Origin: Blumeriella jaapii
Lineage: Eukaryota > Ascomycota > Leotiomycetes > Helotiales > Drepanopezizaceae
Assembly (NCBI GenBank): GCA_009599575.1
Contig: VWND01000018.1
Span: forward strand, 372,001 to 436,000
Direction of reading: 5' to 3'
Length of the DNA: 64,000 bases
Each line of letters opens with the position of its first letter. Within the stretch, counting starts at the first letter, position 1. This document shows, one piece after another, positions 22,393 to 34,642 of this stretch. The notes below the pieces were generated by a model that did not search any database, was not told the DNA's origin, and worked only from the letters and a program-made list of their open reading frames with translations. A program made the position numbers and the translations under genes.

Positions 22393-23361
22393 ATGCCACC
22401 AACGCTCCGGCAAAGACCCCTCGGCCATTCATCCCCCCTATCTCCCACCCCCGCGGCCGCCAAATCTGCATCAACCAGCATGTCCGTGTCGGAATCCGCG
22501 CCTCTCCTAGACGAGAGCCGCAAGCCCGCCAAGGCCGCCGCAAGTCTAATCGAACCTCACCCCTCCCCGGACAGCAGCAGCAGCAGCATACCGAGCGAGC
22601 CGGATCTTCCAACGAGCGAAGAAGAAGGGGAAAAGATGGAGACTTTGAGTAGGAAGTCGCAGTGGATCGCGCTGGCGCTTGCGAGCGGCGGGTGCGCGGC
22701 TTTCAATGGAGTGTTTGCGAAGTTGTAGGTTGTGCGGCTTTACTTTCGTTTGGTCTTTAGTGTACGCCCCTGTTCTCGCCGGGGCTTTTGAGATGGATCG
22801 GGTGGGAAATGGAAATGGTGCGTTGCGGTATGTGAATGGCTTCGGTGTGGGTGTCGGCAAGAGGGAGAAGGGGGGATTCTTGCAGCGAAACCGCATAACA
22901 TGGGATACTTTGGGGATTGGACGACGGTGACTGACTGCTTGCGTAGAACAACAACGGAACTGACGACCAGTTTCGCAACATGGCTTGCCAATCTCCTCGG
23001 CCTCGGCAGTGTAGAAGGCGGCGTCGAAGTTGTCGTGAGAGCTGTACGTCCCCCCGGCCCGTCTGCCCTCTGTGCATTCGATCGTTCAAGCGGCCCTCCG
23101 GGCTACTTAGTAACTCACTGTCCACAGGTCTTCTTCGGCCTCAATCTCATCTTCAACGGCATCATGTGGACCCTCTTCACGCAGGCGCTCGCGCGCGGGA
23201 CCTCGACGACGCAAGTCTCGATCCTCAACACGTCCGCCAACTTTATGCTGACCGCCGTGCTGGGCTGGATGATCTTCTCCGAGAGCTTGCCGCCGCTGTG
23301 GTTTCTGGGCGCGGCGCTGCTGGTGGCGGGGAATGTGATTATCGCGGCGGGAGGAGGGTGA
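22393..23361 (+). CDS. TMEM42-like EamA/DMT family membrane protein
   Basis: Small integral membrane protein of the drug/metabolite transporter superfamily, closest by eye to TMEM42; the substrate is unknown. Exons 22393-22724, 22947-23043 and 23128-23361 give 220 residues. About 85 N-terminal residues are Pro/Ser-rich and cytosolic-looking. Hydrophobic segments follow: WIALALASGGCAAFNGVFAKL, FFGLNLIFNGIMWTLFTQAL, TSANFMLTAVLGWMIF and WFLGAALLVAGNVIIAAGG. The segment QALARGTSTTQVSILNTSAN matches the EamA helix-turn motif. With about four or five helices this is a half-length transporter that probably works as a dimer. The first intron is 222 nt, long for this window, and its acceptor was chosen for frame. 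Placement in the superfamily is good; the TMEM42 label is less sure. Confidence 0.7.
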
Positions 23362-24123
23362 GGAGGTGAAAGACGGAGCCGTGAGGGGGGTGGAGAGGCA
23401 GCGGGAGGTGGAGGCCGGCAGTGAGGAGGGGGACGGGTTGCTTGGGGAGGAACTCGAGCTTGAGGAGGAGGATGGGGGTGAAAGGAAGAGGAGGAGAGAA
23501 GATGAGGATGAGGATCAGGATGTGGTGGACTTGGGGTTGGAGGATAGAGGTGGGTTGGATGGGAGGGGTGATGGTAGATTGACATGATGACTGGAGAAGC
23601 ACGCTTTTGAATACCTGAGCGACCTATGCTCTAAGTGGTCTGTGGCTACATTAGAGAAACAGTACGTATATTTTTGGATTATCAAGACTACCGAGGCCCT
23701 ATAAAATAACCTCGAAGAAATCAGGACTCTGCCACAAGACCCACACACAATATGTTGGTAGAATCTCTCATGCAAATGAGATTTTTACAGCAGCTTTTTG
23801 ACAGCTGCAATGCCCTCAACCCGCCCCCCCTCCCCCCCACTCCTTCCCTAAGTGCATATCACATCTGAGTTGTAAAATCAGCCAGAAAACTAAAATCTCA
23901 GGGATAAAATACTGTGGTCGCGGGTAATTTTTTGGTTGGTTATTTCGACATGCCTGTCATTTTCGCAGGCTTTAGACAGACGGATTAACATGCGTTCTCC
24001 TACTAAACTTACAGCCCAGGCTATCAGATCAGTCTATTGCCAACAACCCAATCACTTACTCAAAAGACCGAAGTAAAGCTCTCTGTTGTCTTTTCCCAAA
24101 TCACTCAGTGGGGGTGTATAGCC

Positions 24124-24179
24124 TTTTCTCGACCGCTTGCCAGTCCGTACGTTTTCTCGACCGCTTGCCAGTTCGTACG
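24124..24179. repeat. 28-bp tandem duplication
   Basis: Two adjacent 28-bp units (24124-24151 and 24152-24179) that begin TTTTCTCGACCGCTTGCCAG and differ at one base. They lie in non-coding sequence. Confidence 0.85.
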
Positions 24180-26259
24180 TGTGGGGGAGTGTGTCTTACG
24201 TATCAATCACCACGGTTCTTGCGCAGCAAAGGAAGGAAACGAAAGTGAATCTCCTCTCAGTTCTCATATTGCCTGTACTCGGAGCAAGCCCGGAACATGG
24301 TGTTTGTAGACGATTAGAGACGGCCCCGTCTCCGAATTGAAAGGTCGAAATCGAATGGCTGATACCGATCATATTTTCGCAATTAGCTTGTCAAAATATA
24401 TTGATACAATGCGTATGCAGTGTTGGAATACACTGTCTTCTGGATGGGTTTAATGTAGCCACGTTTTCCATACTATTGCTCTTTCTGAATTGAAACGACG
24501 TATATACTTAGTTACTTAAACGGTATCAAGTTGCTATGGCTTGCTTTCCTAGTTCCAAGCAAGAGTGTTTTTTGTCCTGCCAGAGCTAAAGTTACTGCCA
24601 GCCTTCAAACATGACGTTTCGGGAACCCGAACAACCCTACCTTTCGTCGTAGTAAAATCTGCATTGTTCAAGATTCGCAATCCTAGATCGGGATGCATAT
24701 GTGAAGATCTGTAGCAGTTCCAGACGGCTATACGTGGCCTTTAGAGACAAGCACAGAATCTCCATGTTGGTGTACATCATCATAAGTCACCAATTTGCAA
24801 GGTTGTTTTACTTTGACGCAAGGGTGTATTCTATAGCACCTTTTTAATTACCAAAACTATAGAGAATGTATCGAAATCTCTATGAGATCAGCCTTCTAGC
24901 GCGAGAATTGAGAAGCAGATAACAACAACTTTATTCATAGCAGAAAAAAACCCTCCAAGCTATGTAAAACGCTTAAAGAGCATTTAGTCTTGTATTGTAA
25001 TTTTAAGGTCAGGATCTTTTCTGAAGTGAATAGACCATCACAGCTCTCTCTGACCTGTTGTAATGTATAGCAAGAATCTGGCCCATGGATCCAACCTTGT
25101 GTGCGTCAATCGAGCTGTCTGCGATTAAGTGTTCCAGCCATCCAAGGACAGCGGCTTGTTTATATATACTGATGGAAATGAATGACACTGACACATACGA
25201 CCCTCTGATCTCGCCTAAAGCCAGAGCTGACAGGCAGGAGCAGTGTATGGTGACTCACCTTGCTTTAGTTCCTTCTAGCTCCCGCTTGTTTTCACACGCG
25301 TCAAGTTCTATAAAACAGCAGCCTCTCAGTCGACATTACATTTTACGGAAAGTAATACAAACACAGCACGAGTATGGATGGTGATGTGGTGATGGCGAGA
25401 GAAGAATCAGGCATCAACGTCAACATTCGTATTTGAAGGTTCGCGCATTCCATAGCATTAGATCACCATCAATACCTAGAAAACCTGCCCTCAGGGCATA
25501 GAGAATGAAACATCGCCCACTGCAACACTCCGCTGTAACAGTACAGTTCAGTATCTTGGTTTTTTTTGCCAAGGCTGTAAAATGCTGCTTTTAATGTTGT
25601 AGAGTGTCACAAGTTACATTGGAATATTGGTAAATTCTGGGACTAGAATCAGCGAGAAGTTTTTTCATTGATAGCATTTGTGCTGTTGTAGTAGCTCGTT
25701 GCTGTGATCTGTTTTTTTGCCGTCAATGAGACGAGATGTAAATGAGAATATAACAGACCACCCAGGTCGCTGGGACGAAGATTCAGTCTGATGATTCCTA
25801 TCTTTATGTATGAGCGTAGACCCCTAGAATTATATGTTTCCACGCCAACTGACGTAACCCCTTTTATGGAATTCCATAGCTTCCTTAAGGTTGCTTGCTT
25901 CAGAAATCGTTGATTTCCTTTGCAGCGCTAGTTCTCGCTTGATGTCAAAAGGCTTTTTGTCCAGAAATTAAGCAGGGAAAGGATGGTGGAGGCATGCTGC
26001 CAAGGTGGGTTCATGATATGCTTGGTGTCGGAAGATGTTTTGAAAAGACAAGCTGTTGCACGTTACACAGCTTATTTTTATGGTTGAATTTTACACTTCA
26101 TAAAAGCGACCTATCATGAAATCTGGCTATTAGGTTGTTATCCTCCGTGCCGTTTGCGTCAAGCAAGGCTCGGATGACCTTTCGCACCTGCCAGCGCATC
26201 AGTCGCTGGCATCGGGTTACAAGCACTCGCTTTTGAAGCATGATGCCTCCGTTGCATAG

Positions 26260-26282
26260 CTGCCTACCCCGGAGGTAGGCAG
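26260..26282. repeat. Perfect 9-bp inverted repeat (hairpin)
   Basis: CTGCCTACC and GGTAGGCAG are separated by 5 bases. They are GC-rich and could form a stable stem, about 500 bp upstream of the kinase-like gene. Confidence 0.7.
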
Positions 26283-26741
26283 TCCGGGTGAAGCTGCTTG
26301 ATCAAACACGGACGAGCATCCAAAGCCTCACAGCTCCAAGTGAGGGGTATTTGCGCAACGAGTCAGAGGGCGAGTGACACCTTGTGAGGGGTGACGCTGG
26401 TACGAGGCTTTTGCGGCTGCCTGCATTGGCCACAGAGCGCCTTGGAAGACGAGGAAGACGAGGATGTGTTGTGAGTAGAGGGAGGAGTTTTCTTCGGTTC
26501 CGCGGCTGAGATGCTGTTGTAAACAAACAAGCATCAGCAAAGAATTGGCGTTTGCTCCGGGTCAGTCGCTCCTTCCCGAAACGGCCTCAGCTGGCTGTAC
26601 CTCACGTGCACTTGATCCGTTATAAGCAGTCGTTCTTCCACGCTCCCAACCATTTAAGAAAACCGACACCTCGGCCCCTCGACACATCTCCTCATATCCC
26701 TCCCCTGCCTTCTTATGGAACAGCTATCTTCGACATCGCCA

Positions 26742-26779
26742 ACATCGCCAGCATCGTCAGCATCGCCAGCATCGCCAGC
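26742..26779. repeat. CATCGCCAG-type nonamer repeat before kinase-like ORF
   Basis: About four imperfect copies of CATCGCCAG end directly at the ATG of the kinase-like gene. In the same frame they would encode repeated Ile-Ala-Ser, but no upstream ATG opens that frame. Confidence 0.75.
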
Positions 26780-27898
26780 ATGAGCTTCGACCGCACTCCC
26801 TGCACCGGCGATGCCGGCGACCAGCACGACGAGGACCCCTACGCCTGCCCCATGGCACCACCTCCCACGTCCGCGATTGAGAGAACTGCCTCCTCTTGCA
26901 CTTTCAAGATCCCATCACCGCTATCGCAACAGCAGATCCTGCACTCATTCCCCTCACTCTCATGCCACACACCTGCTTCCGACTCTTCAGCCCCACGCGC
27001 CCCCTCGCCGCTTCGGCCCCCGACCGCACCGCTTGAGCGCTTTCCGGACATCCCAATCGAATACCTCCCGCATCTCTTTATCATCGGCACCGGCCAGTCC
27101 GGCAAGATCCACCTTCTCACGGCAACCACGGTCCTCAAGCTCCCCGTAGAAAAGCACCAAGCAGACCTGGAGAACGAGCGCGACATCTACACGCGCGTGG
27201 CCGCTTTCCGGCACCCCTCTATCCTCAGCTACCTCGGCAACCTCCACAATGGCATCGTACTGGCCTACCACCCACTCGGCAATCTCCGCATCTTCATTCA
27301 CGGAGCCGCGGACTCCGGATTCGGCGTCACGGACGAGAACGTGAAGCTACTGGAGCAGAGCCGAACAAAGTGGGCGAAGCAGGTCGCAGAGGGCGTGCGG
27401 TTCCTACACCAGAACGGCATCGTGCACTGCGATACCTCGTCCGCGAACACGCTCATCACGGCCAAGCACGACGTCGTGCTCTGCGACTTCAGTTCCTCGG
27501 TGATTGATGGCGTCACCAAGGGCGGGAAGACGCGATGCTCTCGCTGGTACAAGTTCGTAAGCGATGAGGATGGGGACAGCTTCGGCGGGGACAGGCAGTA
27601 CACCGTTCAGGATGATCTGTGGGCGGTGGGTACGGTGTGCTATGAAATGTGGACGCGGCGGAGGCTGTGGGGGAACTATGGGGAGGCGGAGAGGTGGAGG
27701 CTGTATCAGGCTGGGGAGTGGCCTTGTTTGGAGAGCGCGGGACACATGGGGAATGTGATTGCGAAGTGTTGGCAGGACGGGTACGTGTGTGCTGAGGAGT
27801 TGTTGAGTGATATCGATGAGATTGTGGAGAGTGAGGCCAGTAAGACGACAGCGAGCTGCGTCGCGGAGGAGGCATCTGCTTGGCAGGCGGTCGACTGA
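26780..27898 (+). CDS. Fungal protein-kinase-like protein (HCD/DFS variant)
   Basis: Single-exon protein of 372 residues. The frame is open upstream to a TTG, but the first ATG gives MSFDRTPCTGDAG. After about 105 polar Pro/Ser-rich residues comes a kinase fold: a glycine-loop-like IGTGQSGKIH, the beta-3 lysine in TVLKLPVEK, LAYHPLGNL in the hinge, the catalytic loop IVHCDTSSANTLI (HxD with the Asn kept), CDFSSSVIDG where DFG is normal, and DDLWAVGTVCYEMWT for the F and G helices. This HxD/DFxxSxIDG style belongs to a family seen widely in filamentous fungi; activity is possible because the Lys and both Asp residues remain. No membrane segment or signal peptide was seen. The gene converges with the SNF2 gene, 234 bp away. 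Confidence 0.75.
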   Translation: MSFDRTPCTGDAGDQHDEDPYACPMAPPPTSAIERTASSCTFKIPSPLSQQQILHSFPSLSCHTPASDSSAPRAPSPLRPPTAPLERFPDIPIEYLPHLFIIGTGQSGKIHLLTATTVLKLPVEKHQADLENERDIYTRVAAFRHPSILSYLGNLHNGIVLAYHPLGNLRIFIHGAADSGFGVTDENVKLLEQSRTKWAKQVAEGVRFLHQNGIVHCDTSSANTLITAKHDVVLCDFSSSVIDGVTKGGKTRCSRWYKFVSDEDGDSFGGDRQYTVQDDLWAVGTVCYEMWTRRRLWGNYGEAERWRLYQAGEWPCLESAGHMGNVIAKCWQDGYVCAEELLSDIDEIVESEASKTTASCVAEEASAWQAVD

Positions 27899-28132
27899 AG
27901 GAAGTCGTCTCGATGTTGCGTCGATAGTCGTACGAAAGCATAACTTGACGTGGCTGGGCACTTAGATTGGCACACGGAGCTCGTACTGTCCGTCTAGAAA
28001 GTAGTGTTCTCTCAAGAGACAAAGAAAACAAAACAGATTGACCACATTTTGATACAAGAATCCCCCCTAGAAACCCGCGAGCGAATCCAACAGAAATTCA
28101 GCGCCCAAGCTACAAGTTCTACACTCACCGAT

Positions 28133-30961
28133 CTATGCGAGCAGCTTCAGGATATCCCCCGTCCGAGTCGTCTTCTGCTTGCTGCCCTTGGCCTTCTCCT
28201 GAAAGGCCTTCCCAACCAGCAGCCTCTTCTCAGCCTGGATGTCCAGGACCCGCTCCTCGATGCTATCCTCCATCACCAGCCTCCAGACGGTGCACGGCCT
28301 CGTCTGGCCAAGACGGTGAACACGATCGACCGCCTGGTCCTCAATCGCCGGCGCCCACCAGGAATCCGCTAGAATGACGGTATCCGCGGCGACCAGGTTC
28401 AGGCCGACGCTGCAGACGGCCAGGCTGGCGAGCAGGATGCGACACCCCGGGTCGGACTCCAGCGCCGCCATGGCCTGGTCGCGCACCGGCGCCGACATGG
28501 AGCCGTCGATGCGCGCGAACTGCATGCCGGCCTCGACGAGCTGCGCCTGGATGATGTCGAGGAAGGAGGTCCACTGGCTGAAGATGACGACCTTGCTCGC
28601 GGGGTCCTTGCGCGAGGCGGCGAGGATGCTCATCAGAGCTTCCGTCTTGCTGCTCTTCGTGTGGACGTCCAAGTCCGGCACGGGGACGCCTTCGGTGGGC
28701 TTCGGGTGCACAAGGTCCTCGGCGTCACGGAGCTCGGCCCGGCACATGGGGCACCTGTGCTGCAGGGCGATGGTGCGCGAGATGCAGTCGAGGCCGAAGA
28801 CGTGTTTGCAGGCCGTGATGACGGGGTTGTGCAGGTCTTCGAGGCAGATGGGACACTCGTCTGAGCTCTCGATCGTCAGCTGCAGGAGAGCTTGCAGGGC
28901 CGCGATGTTCTCCTTGGTGAGCTGCACGACCGCGTCGTTCTCCAGCATGGCTAGGAGGTCGCTGACGCGGCTCTCGCACAGCTTCCAGTGGCAGCAGACC
29001 TGGCGCATGCGGAGCAGGATCTCGAGGACGTGGCGGTAGACGTTCTGGCCTGGCTTCGCGGACTGCAGCTTCTGAGCCATCCCCTGGGCTTCCGCCTTCA
29101 GAGCGTCGTACTTCTCGCGCTCGTCGGGTCGGAAGGTGATTCGGTGCACGTACTCTGATAGCTCGGGGAGCTTGAGGTCGACGAACCTCATTTCCTTCTT
29201 GCGGCGGAGGCAGAGGGTGCGCATGATGGAGTGGAGTATCAATTCTGCGTTGCGGTCGCCGAGAGCAAGAGGACGGGTGAGGATCGCGTTGAAGAGCTCG
29301 AGGCGCTCGAGTCCGCCGGTGATGCCAACAAACTTGAGCATGGAATACAGATCCTTGATGGTATTGATGATGGGCGTTCCGGTGAGCACCCAGCGGCACT
29401 TGGCCATGACCGCAGTAGCCGCAACCGCGGATTTCGTAGATGGGTTGCGTACTTAGCTTTCTTAGCTTCCATGCTTAACGCTACAGAATGAAGAGAGAAA
29501 AAAACATAGAAAAATTAAGCCAAAACTCTAGAAGATACGTACTGATATGGCCTTCGTCCAGCACGATGCGTGCCCATTTCATGGAGAAGATGCCATGCTG
29601 ACGAGGGAGCTTCTGAGGAATAGAGCCCTGGGCGTTCTTATAGAACTCGGCGCTGAGTGTCCCATACGTCGAGACAACAACATCGTACTGGTCGAAGTCT
29701 TTGGAAGTCATCAGACCACGGCCACTGCCATGATAAGTCAGGACCGTCATGCTGCGCTCCGTCTTGACGTGTCTCTCGATCTGTTGAGCCCAATTGGACA
29801 TGACCGAGACGGGAGCAATGATAAGCGTCGTGCCAGAGCCACCTTCACAAATGACACTGATGACTTGCAGCGTCTTGCCCAAGCCCATATCGTCTGCGAG
29901 GATTCCACCTCTGGCAAGAGCTGGTGCCTCTTGCGTGGTGAAACTCGTGGCGATGTTCTGAAATGCATTCGACCTCGACGCGTGCCTCTTCCACAACTGC
30001 ACGACGTCCTTTGAGCCAGGCGCGGGCAGGACCGGGTTCTCTTTCTCCAGCATCCACGCGAGGCCTTGACGCTGGTACGGCAAGAGCACCGACACTAGAT
30101 CCTTAGGCTGCTCAGCCATCGGCATCTTCTCCAGGGCGGCCTCGCCCTGTCCCCAAGCTTCAACCAGCTTCTCCACATCTCTCGGCTTGAAGCGCTCGCT
30201 GCTTTCGATGAAATGCGAGATATCGACTTCTGGCACGGGCTCTGACTGAACTGAGCCTTGGGAGCTCTGGAAGCCCAACTCTTGTCTCTGGGAGGGTGTA
30301 ATGGGCGCGCTCGGTCTCCTGGGAGCCGCAGCGCCCACTCGCTGGATGGGAAGTCTCCGGGCCTTCATGTCTTTCTGCAGAGCCTCGCGGGCCGCTGGAT
30401 CCGCGGGCCCAAAGACTCTCAGACGAACTGGGCAATCGAACAGTCCCTTCTCACCAGCAAGCACGCCCTCGACCACAATAGACTTGGCATCCTATGACCT
30501 GTGAATAACGCGCCCGAGAAAAGGAAACGGCGGGCGGGTTTCACCATGAGAGGAGCCAGTTTGGACGCCAAGTTCCGCGGGATATGTCCAATCTGCGTGC
30601 CCTGCACATTGTTGATCCGGATCGCGTTCGAATCATACTCGTTCGAAGGCTCCCTCTTCACCATGACCTGCTCTCCAACCGTGGCGTAGCCGTTGTAGTA
30701 CCGTACACCTACGATCTTGCCGTTGATAATACCCATGATGCTCCACCCGCCCCCCTCGTCTACATCTTGACTCAGGTCAATCACTTCGTCGTCCTCATTC
30801 TCGGCACCCCAGGCGTCACGAGCCTGCCATTGACTTGCGCGCGGCTGGGACCCCGGGGTCGGGTTTGCGTTTGTGCGCGCCTGCTTGGCTGGTGGAGCAT
30901 TGGTTTCCTCGTCAGACGAGGCCGTGAGGTCGATCTGCGAAGATGTGCGCTTGAACGACAT
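28133..30961 (-). CDS. HIRAN-SNF2-RING DNA translocase/E3 ligase, HLTF/Rad5 class
   Basis: Members of this class remodel stalled replication forks and polyubiquitinate PCNA. Exons on the minus strand 30961-30545, 30491-29543 and 29451-28133 give 894 residues. Domain order: acidic N terminus; HIRAN domain (GIINGKIVGVRYYNGYATVG, EPSNEYDSNAIRINN, about residues 75-140); SNF2 ATPase with GGILADDMGLGKTLQVIS, LIIAPVSVMSNW, the Walker B-type VLDEGH spliced to IRNPSTK, and RWVLTGTPI; a C3HC4 RING (CPICLEDLHNPVITACKHVF, CPMCRAEL); helicase C domain with VVIFSQWTSFLDII, IDGSMS and VDRVHRLGQTRP. The RING inserted between the helicase halves and the N-terminal HIRAN are diagnostic. A GTGAGT lies just past the stop, so a 3'UTR intron is possible. 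HLTF versus Rad5 orthology cannot be settled by eye. Confidence 0.92.
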
Positions 30962-31695
30962 TTTGACGCGTGGATTGGGGGTTGTGAAAAGTTCTCTTCA
31001 CCTCTCTCACGGGACGACGCGTGCGAAAGTACGTGTCACGTGATATCGTCTAAACCAAGAAGGGAGGTCGGCCACATGGCCCGTTGCGTCAGGCATTTCA
31101 AGCAAACCAAAAATTTCGAACCGAAAAGCAATGAAATCTGTTTGTATGAAATGTACTTGCTTAAGAAACAATATCCAATGGCGTAGCAGAAAAAGGTCTG
31201 ACGCGTGTTTTCTAAATCGAGGTTGTGTTGAGCAAATGACTACAGTATAACCGAAAAAGAAGTTCGGTGTCACAGTAGCTCCGCCCGATAGGCCGGGTTT
31301 GGTAGACCCAGATACCTGGGAAAACAAAAATCTCACAGGTCGCTCGAAAGCCAAAATGGCATGTGAAGCGGAAACGAAGACTTGTATTAATCCGATCCCT
31401 GCTTCATCGCAGCTTGCGAGTGCGTGCCTCCTCGTGCATTCCCGGATCCGCCAACCCAAGGCCCTGCCTTGGCTCCTCGCCAACCAAACCTCTGGATATA
31501 CAATCTACACAGGTTCTCTGTTATGCTAAGGAAGTCTATGAACTGCACGTGGAAACCCCACTGCCAACAAGAAAATATATAATCCAACACTCCACTCAGC
31601 TATTCTGTTCCGATCCCCATCCCAAACACCATGCCATGCATCATCTAGTATTTTATCATCATCCAAAAATCGGGTCAAGTTCGAACTTTAGCCCA
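30962..31695. other. Intergenic spacer
   Basis: Upstream region of the SNF2 gene and 3' flank of the HAL4-type kinase. No gene or RNA is seen. Confidence 0.5.
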
Positions 31696-34539
31696 TCATT
31701 TCGCCGGAGGAGGTTGACTCGCAGGGGGCTCGAGTGTGTGTGTGTGACCAGGTGCGGGAAAGACCCGGCCTTGCTCATTTTGTCTGCAAATGGTAGTGTC
31801 AGAGACCCAAGGATCGGCTAGGATTTGTTCCATCGTCGCACGCTTCTTCGGGTCGATCTGTAGCATCAAAGACATGACATGTCGACTCTCTCTAGGGAGT
31901 AGACGAAGCAAGCGCCACGGACCCTTGATGATCTCAGGCTTCTTGTCTTCTGAGCCAGGTGCCACTTTCAAATTTGATCCGACCCTCGCTACGGGTGCCG
32001 GAACGAAGTCGGGATCTTGAGCCGCAGTTTCGGGATCGACTGTCGGCTTCGTGGGCACCGGAACATCCGAGATCCGTCTCGTTTCCGTTCCGGGAGTTGG
32101 CGGCGACGCAACAATTTATATGAGTTGTCCGTCAACCGTGGCACCTTCCACGGGAATCGACGAAGAGACATGCAGCAGAAAATGATCGCGAGAGACCAGA
32201 TATCGGTAGGCTGGGGGTCGTATCTCCGCTCATCATATACCTCGGGTGCGAGATATGGATCAGATCCAACGATACCTGAGCGCCATTAGTTTGCGTCTTC
32301 GGATACATCTGTAATTCCGTGCTTACCGCTTGCAAGGACGATGTTGCTCTCGAACGGGTACTTGAAGACGCTCGCACTACCAAAATCGATAATCTTCATA
32401 ATCCCGTGCTCATTGACAACCACATTGTCCAACTTCAGGTCTCGATGGGCAAGTCCCATACTGTGTAGATATGAAACCCCGCTGAGGATCTGTAGAAATG
32501 AACATGTCACCTCTTCCCTTGACATCTTTCCAGTCATGACAATTGCAAACAGGTCATATGGAGCGTACTCCATAACCTCATACCACTTGCCCTTCTCATG
32601 CACGATATCGAGGGTCTCGATAATGTTGCCGTGGTGCAGGGTCGATCCAACGCAAAACTCTGCCGTTACTTTCTTTGAATACTCCTTCTCGGTCTCGTAC
32701 GAATGTCGGGCTCTGAACTCCTTCACTGCGAACGTCGTACCGTCACTACTTCTCTTCATCAATCGTACAGATCCACCAGCTCCCGCTCCCAAAACTCGGC
32801 CAAACTTTCCGTATTTCGACTGCAAACCGTGGTCGTCGCCGAAGGGAAGTTGCTGGGGTGATCTTTGGTAGGGCGGCGTCTTGGTTCCAGACTTCGGCGA
32901 AGGAGTGGGAGACGCTGCACGTTTTGACTTGTGGTGGCTTCCAATCTTCAAAAACCGCTTCAGATCTGACATCGACCCATGCTTGCTGCCGATAGCGGCC
33001 GCGCTATCATCGTGGTCCTTGTGGCCGCCGAAGATGAGAGTATGACGCTTGTTTTCTGACGTGTTGCCATCAACAGTGCCTCGAGACGACCGCGGCAGGT
33101 TCATAGATGGGTTGGAGTTGATTCGCTGCTTCGAGTTGAGGGCTGTAAACTTGAATCTGGAGTCGATCTCTCCTCCCTTCGGTTGGGGAACCCTCTTGTG
33201 TGCGGCATACGGGTCGTTCATGTCGCCGGCTGGTGCGAACGGACGGCTATATGTTGGTCCCGGCACTGGAACTCGAGTAGGACTGCCATCTCGAGATGTA
33301 GGGACCGATGAACCTTGGTTAGGACCGATAGTAAATGCACCGTCGTGTTTCGCAGGAGCCGTAAGATTTAAGGAACCGGCTGCGCCATTCTCTTGACCTG
33401 GAGATGTTGGTCGCGAAGAGTCGTTATTTGTGGTGGTTGGGGTTGGAACGGGCGGAGATATCTGTGGAGTCACCGCTGCCTGGTCTACATCTGCTTCGAC
33501 CCTTTGAAGAGGTGCCCCCTTTGTTGTAGCCTCGATGGCATCTCTGGATCGCGTTGCCGCAGGCGTAATGGGCGGTGAGTGCATAGAAGGTGATCGTGGG
33601 CTGCGATGGGGCGACTGCCGGTTCGATGATGTATGTGTATTGTGTCGGCTGGCTTCTCGAGAACTGTCGTCGTGGGAATGAACCTAAGGGCCGACGGGTA
33701 AGTATAGATTTGGTAGAAATCTTCATACTTTCTGTGTAGATGAAGGAGAGAACGACAAGAACACCAAGAGAATGAAAGACCGAGTACGGGGGACCCCTGG
33801 CTGTTGTTGACATTAGTGCCGTGGGGGTGATCTGAGGATCATTTGTATGTAACACATTACACGTTAGACGACGAGACCGGCAGCGCTCCGGGGAAACCCC
33901 TCGAGCGTCTGCCAGTCGCTCCCAAAGCCATCTCGGATCTGAAGTCATCGGGTCCTTGCCCATTTCCCCTTGCCCTCGCGGTTGAAGCCAGCAGCGCCGA
34001 CGAGCTTTTACGAGAAACCGAACGTACCCTCGATGCCGGCAGCGAAAAGGGCTCGAAAGCAAAGTGGCACATCCGCCGTTCCTGCAAATCCGAGCTCTGC
34101 AGGGTCTGGGACAACTCCTTGACACTCTGCTCCTCCTGCTCCGATATCTGTTGTGGGGCGGCGTCGCTCTCGAGCGGTTTGGGCTCGATCTCCTCGTTGG
34201 CAGATGCGAAGCGGACGGTGGGAGATCCTTCTGGTCTCCCAGCTTGCAAGATGGACGACGTGCCGCTCATACGGGCCGAGCCTGGTGTGCCAGAAGGGGC
34301 TTTGTTAGAAACGGTGCGTCAGAGGCAATGTGAAGAAGGCCTTGCCCCGGAATTGAGACAGAGGCAGGCTGGCTGGCACAGATACAGTACCGTACATGTA
34401 TGTACATGTACCGTATGTACTGGACTGTTTGTGGGTGAGCAGGTCGGGTAAGCACTGACGTACCGATCGGACCCTGAGCAGGCGGCTCTTGGCCAGCCAT
34501 GATTCTTCCCTCTGCGACGGCGGGTGCAGCAATGCCCAT
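31696..34539 (-). CDS. hal4: HAL4/SAT4-type serine/threonine kinase (one-base frame break)
   Basis: Hal4/Sat4 kinases regulate potassium uptake and salt tolerance through Trk transporters. Exons on the minus strand: 34539-34464, 34281-33863, 33683-32327 and 32275-31696; an alternative start is the ATG at 34500. The N-terminal half is Ser/Pro-rich with the family block [14 protein letters not shown]. The kinase has [96 protein letters not shown] and [13 protein letters not shown]. In the last exon the frame slips by one base near 32107-32112 (after DNSYKL, before ASPPTPGTE); the rest, ending [20 protein letters not shown], is in the next frame. No splice pair fixes this; one missing T in a TTT would. 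The donor of the 179-nt second intron (GTGTAA) is the least certain. Corrected length is about 810 residues. Confidence 0.85.
34384..34422. repeat. Nested GTAC palindromes
   Basis: Run of overlapping palindromes (ACAGTACCGTACATGTATGT and onward to GTATGTACTG) inside the first HAL4 intron. It is one of the densest examples of the GTAC-type word that recurs in the spacers. Confidence 0.7.
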
Positions 34540-34642
34540 GGCTGCTAAGACACGCAAGTGATAACAATGGGAAAACAAACGTGGTGGCCGGAGAGTGGAG
34601 GGGGAGGAGGTGGATGGGGGATGGAGGATGGGGACGGTAAGC

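Larger units (their letters stand above)
23362..26779. other. Gene-poor spacer of 3.4 kb
   Basis: No convincing gene. It holds a G/A-rich tract just after the TMEM42-like stop (23370-23580), a C-run at about 23821-23840, a 28-bp tandem duplication at 24124-24179, a GTACAG word near 25540, a 9-bp perfect hairpin at 26260-26282 and a CATCGCCAG nonamer repeat at 26742-26779 running into the next gene. The middle part is more AT-rich than the flanks. No transposon core was recognised. Confidence 0.5.

Noticed and set aside
24124..24179. CRISPR-like repeat
   Set aside because: Only two directly adjacent copies without spacers, in a eukaryotic genome: a simple tandem duplication.
28374..29039. Plus-strand frame of 221 codons opposite the SNF2/RING gene
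   Set aside because: Antisense shadow of a GC-rich conserved coding exon.
33424..34125. Long minus-strand frame of 233 codons overlapping HAL4 exons 2-3
   Set aside because: It lies in the wrong frame for the HAL4 exons and runs through a likely intron; no conserved content.
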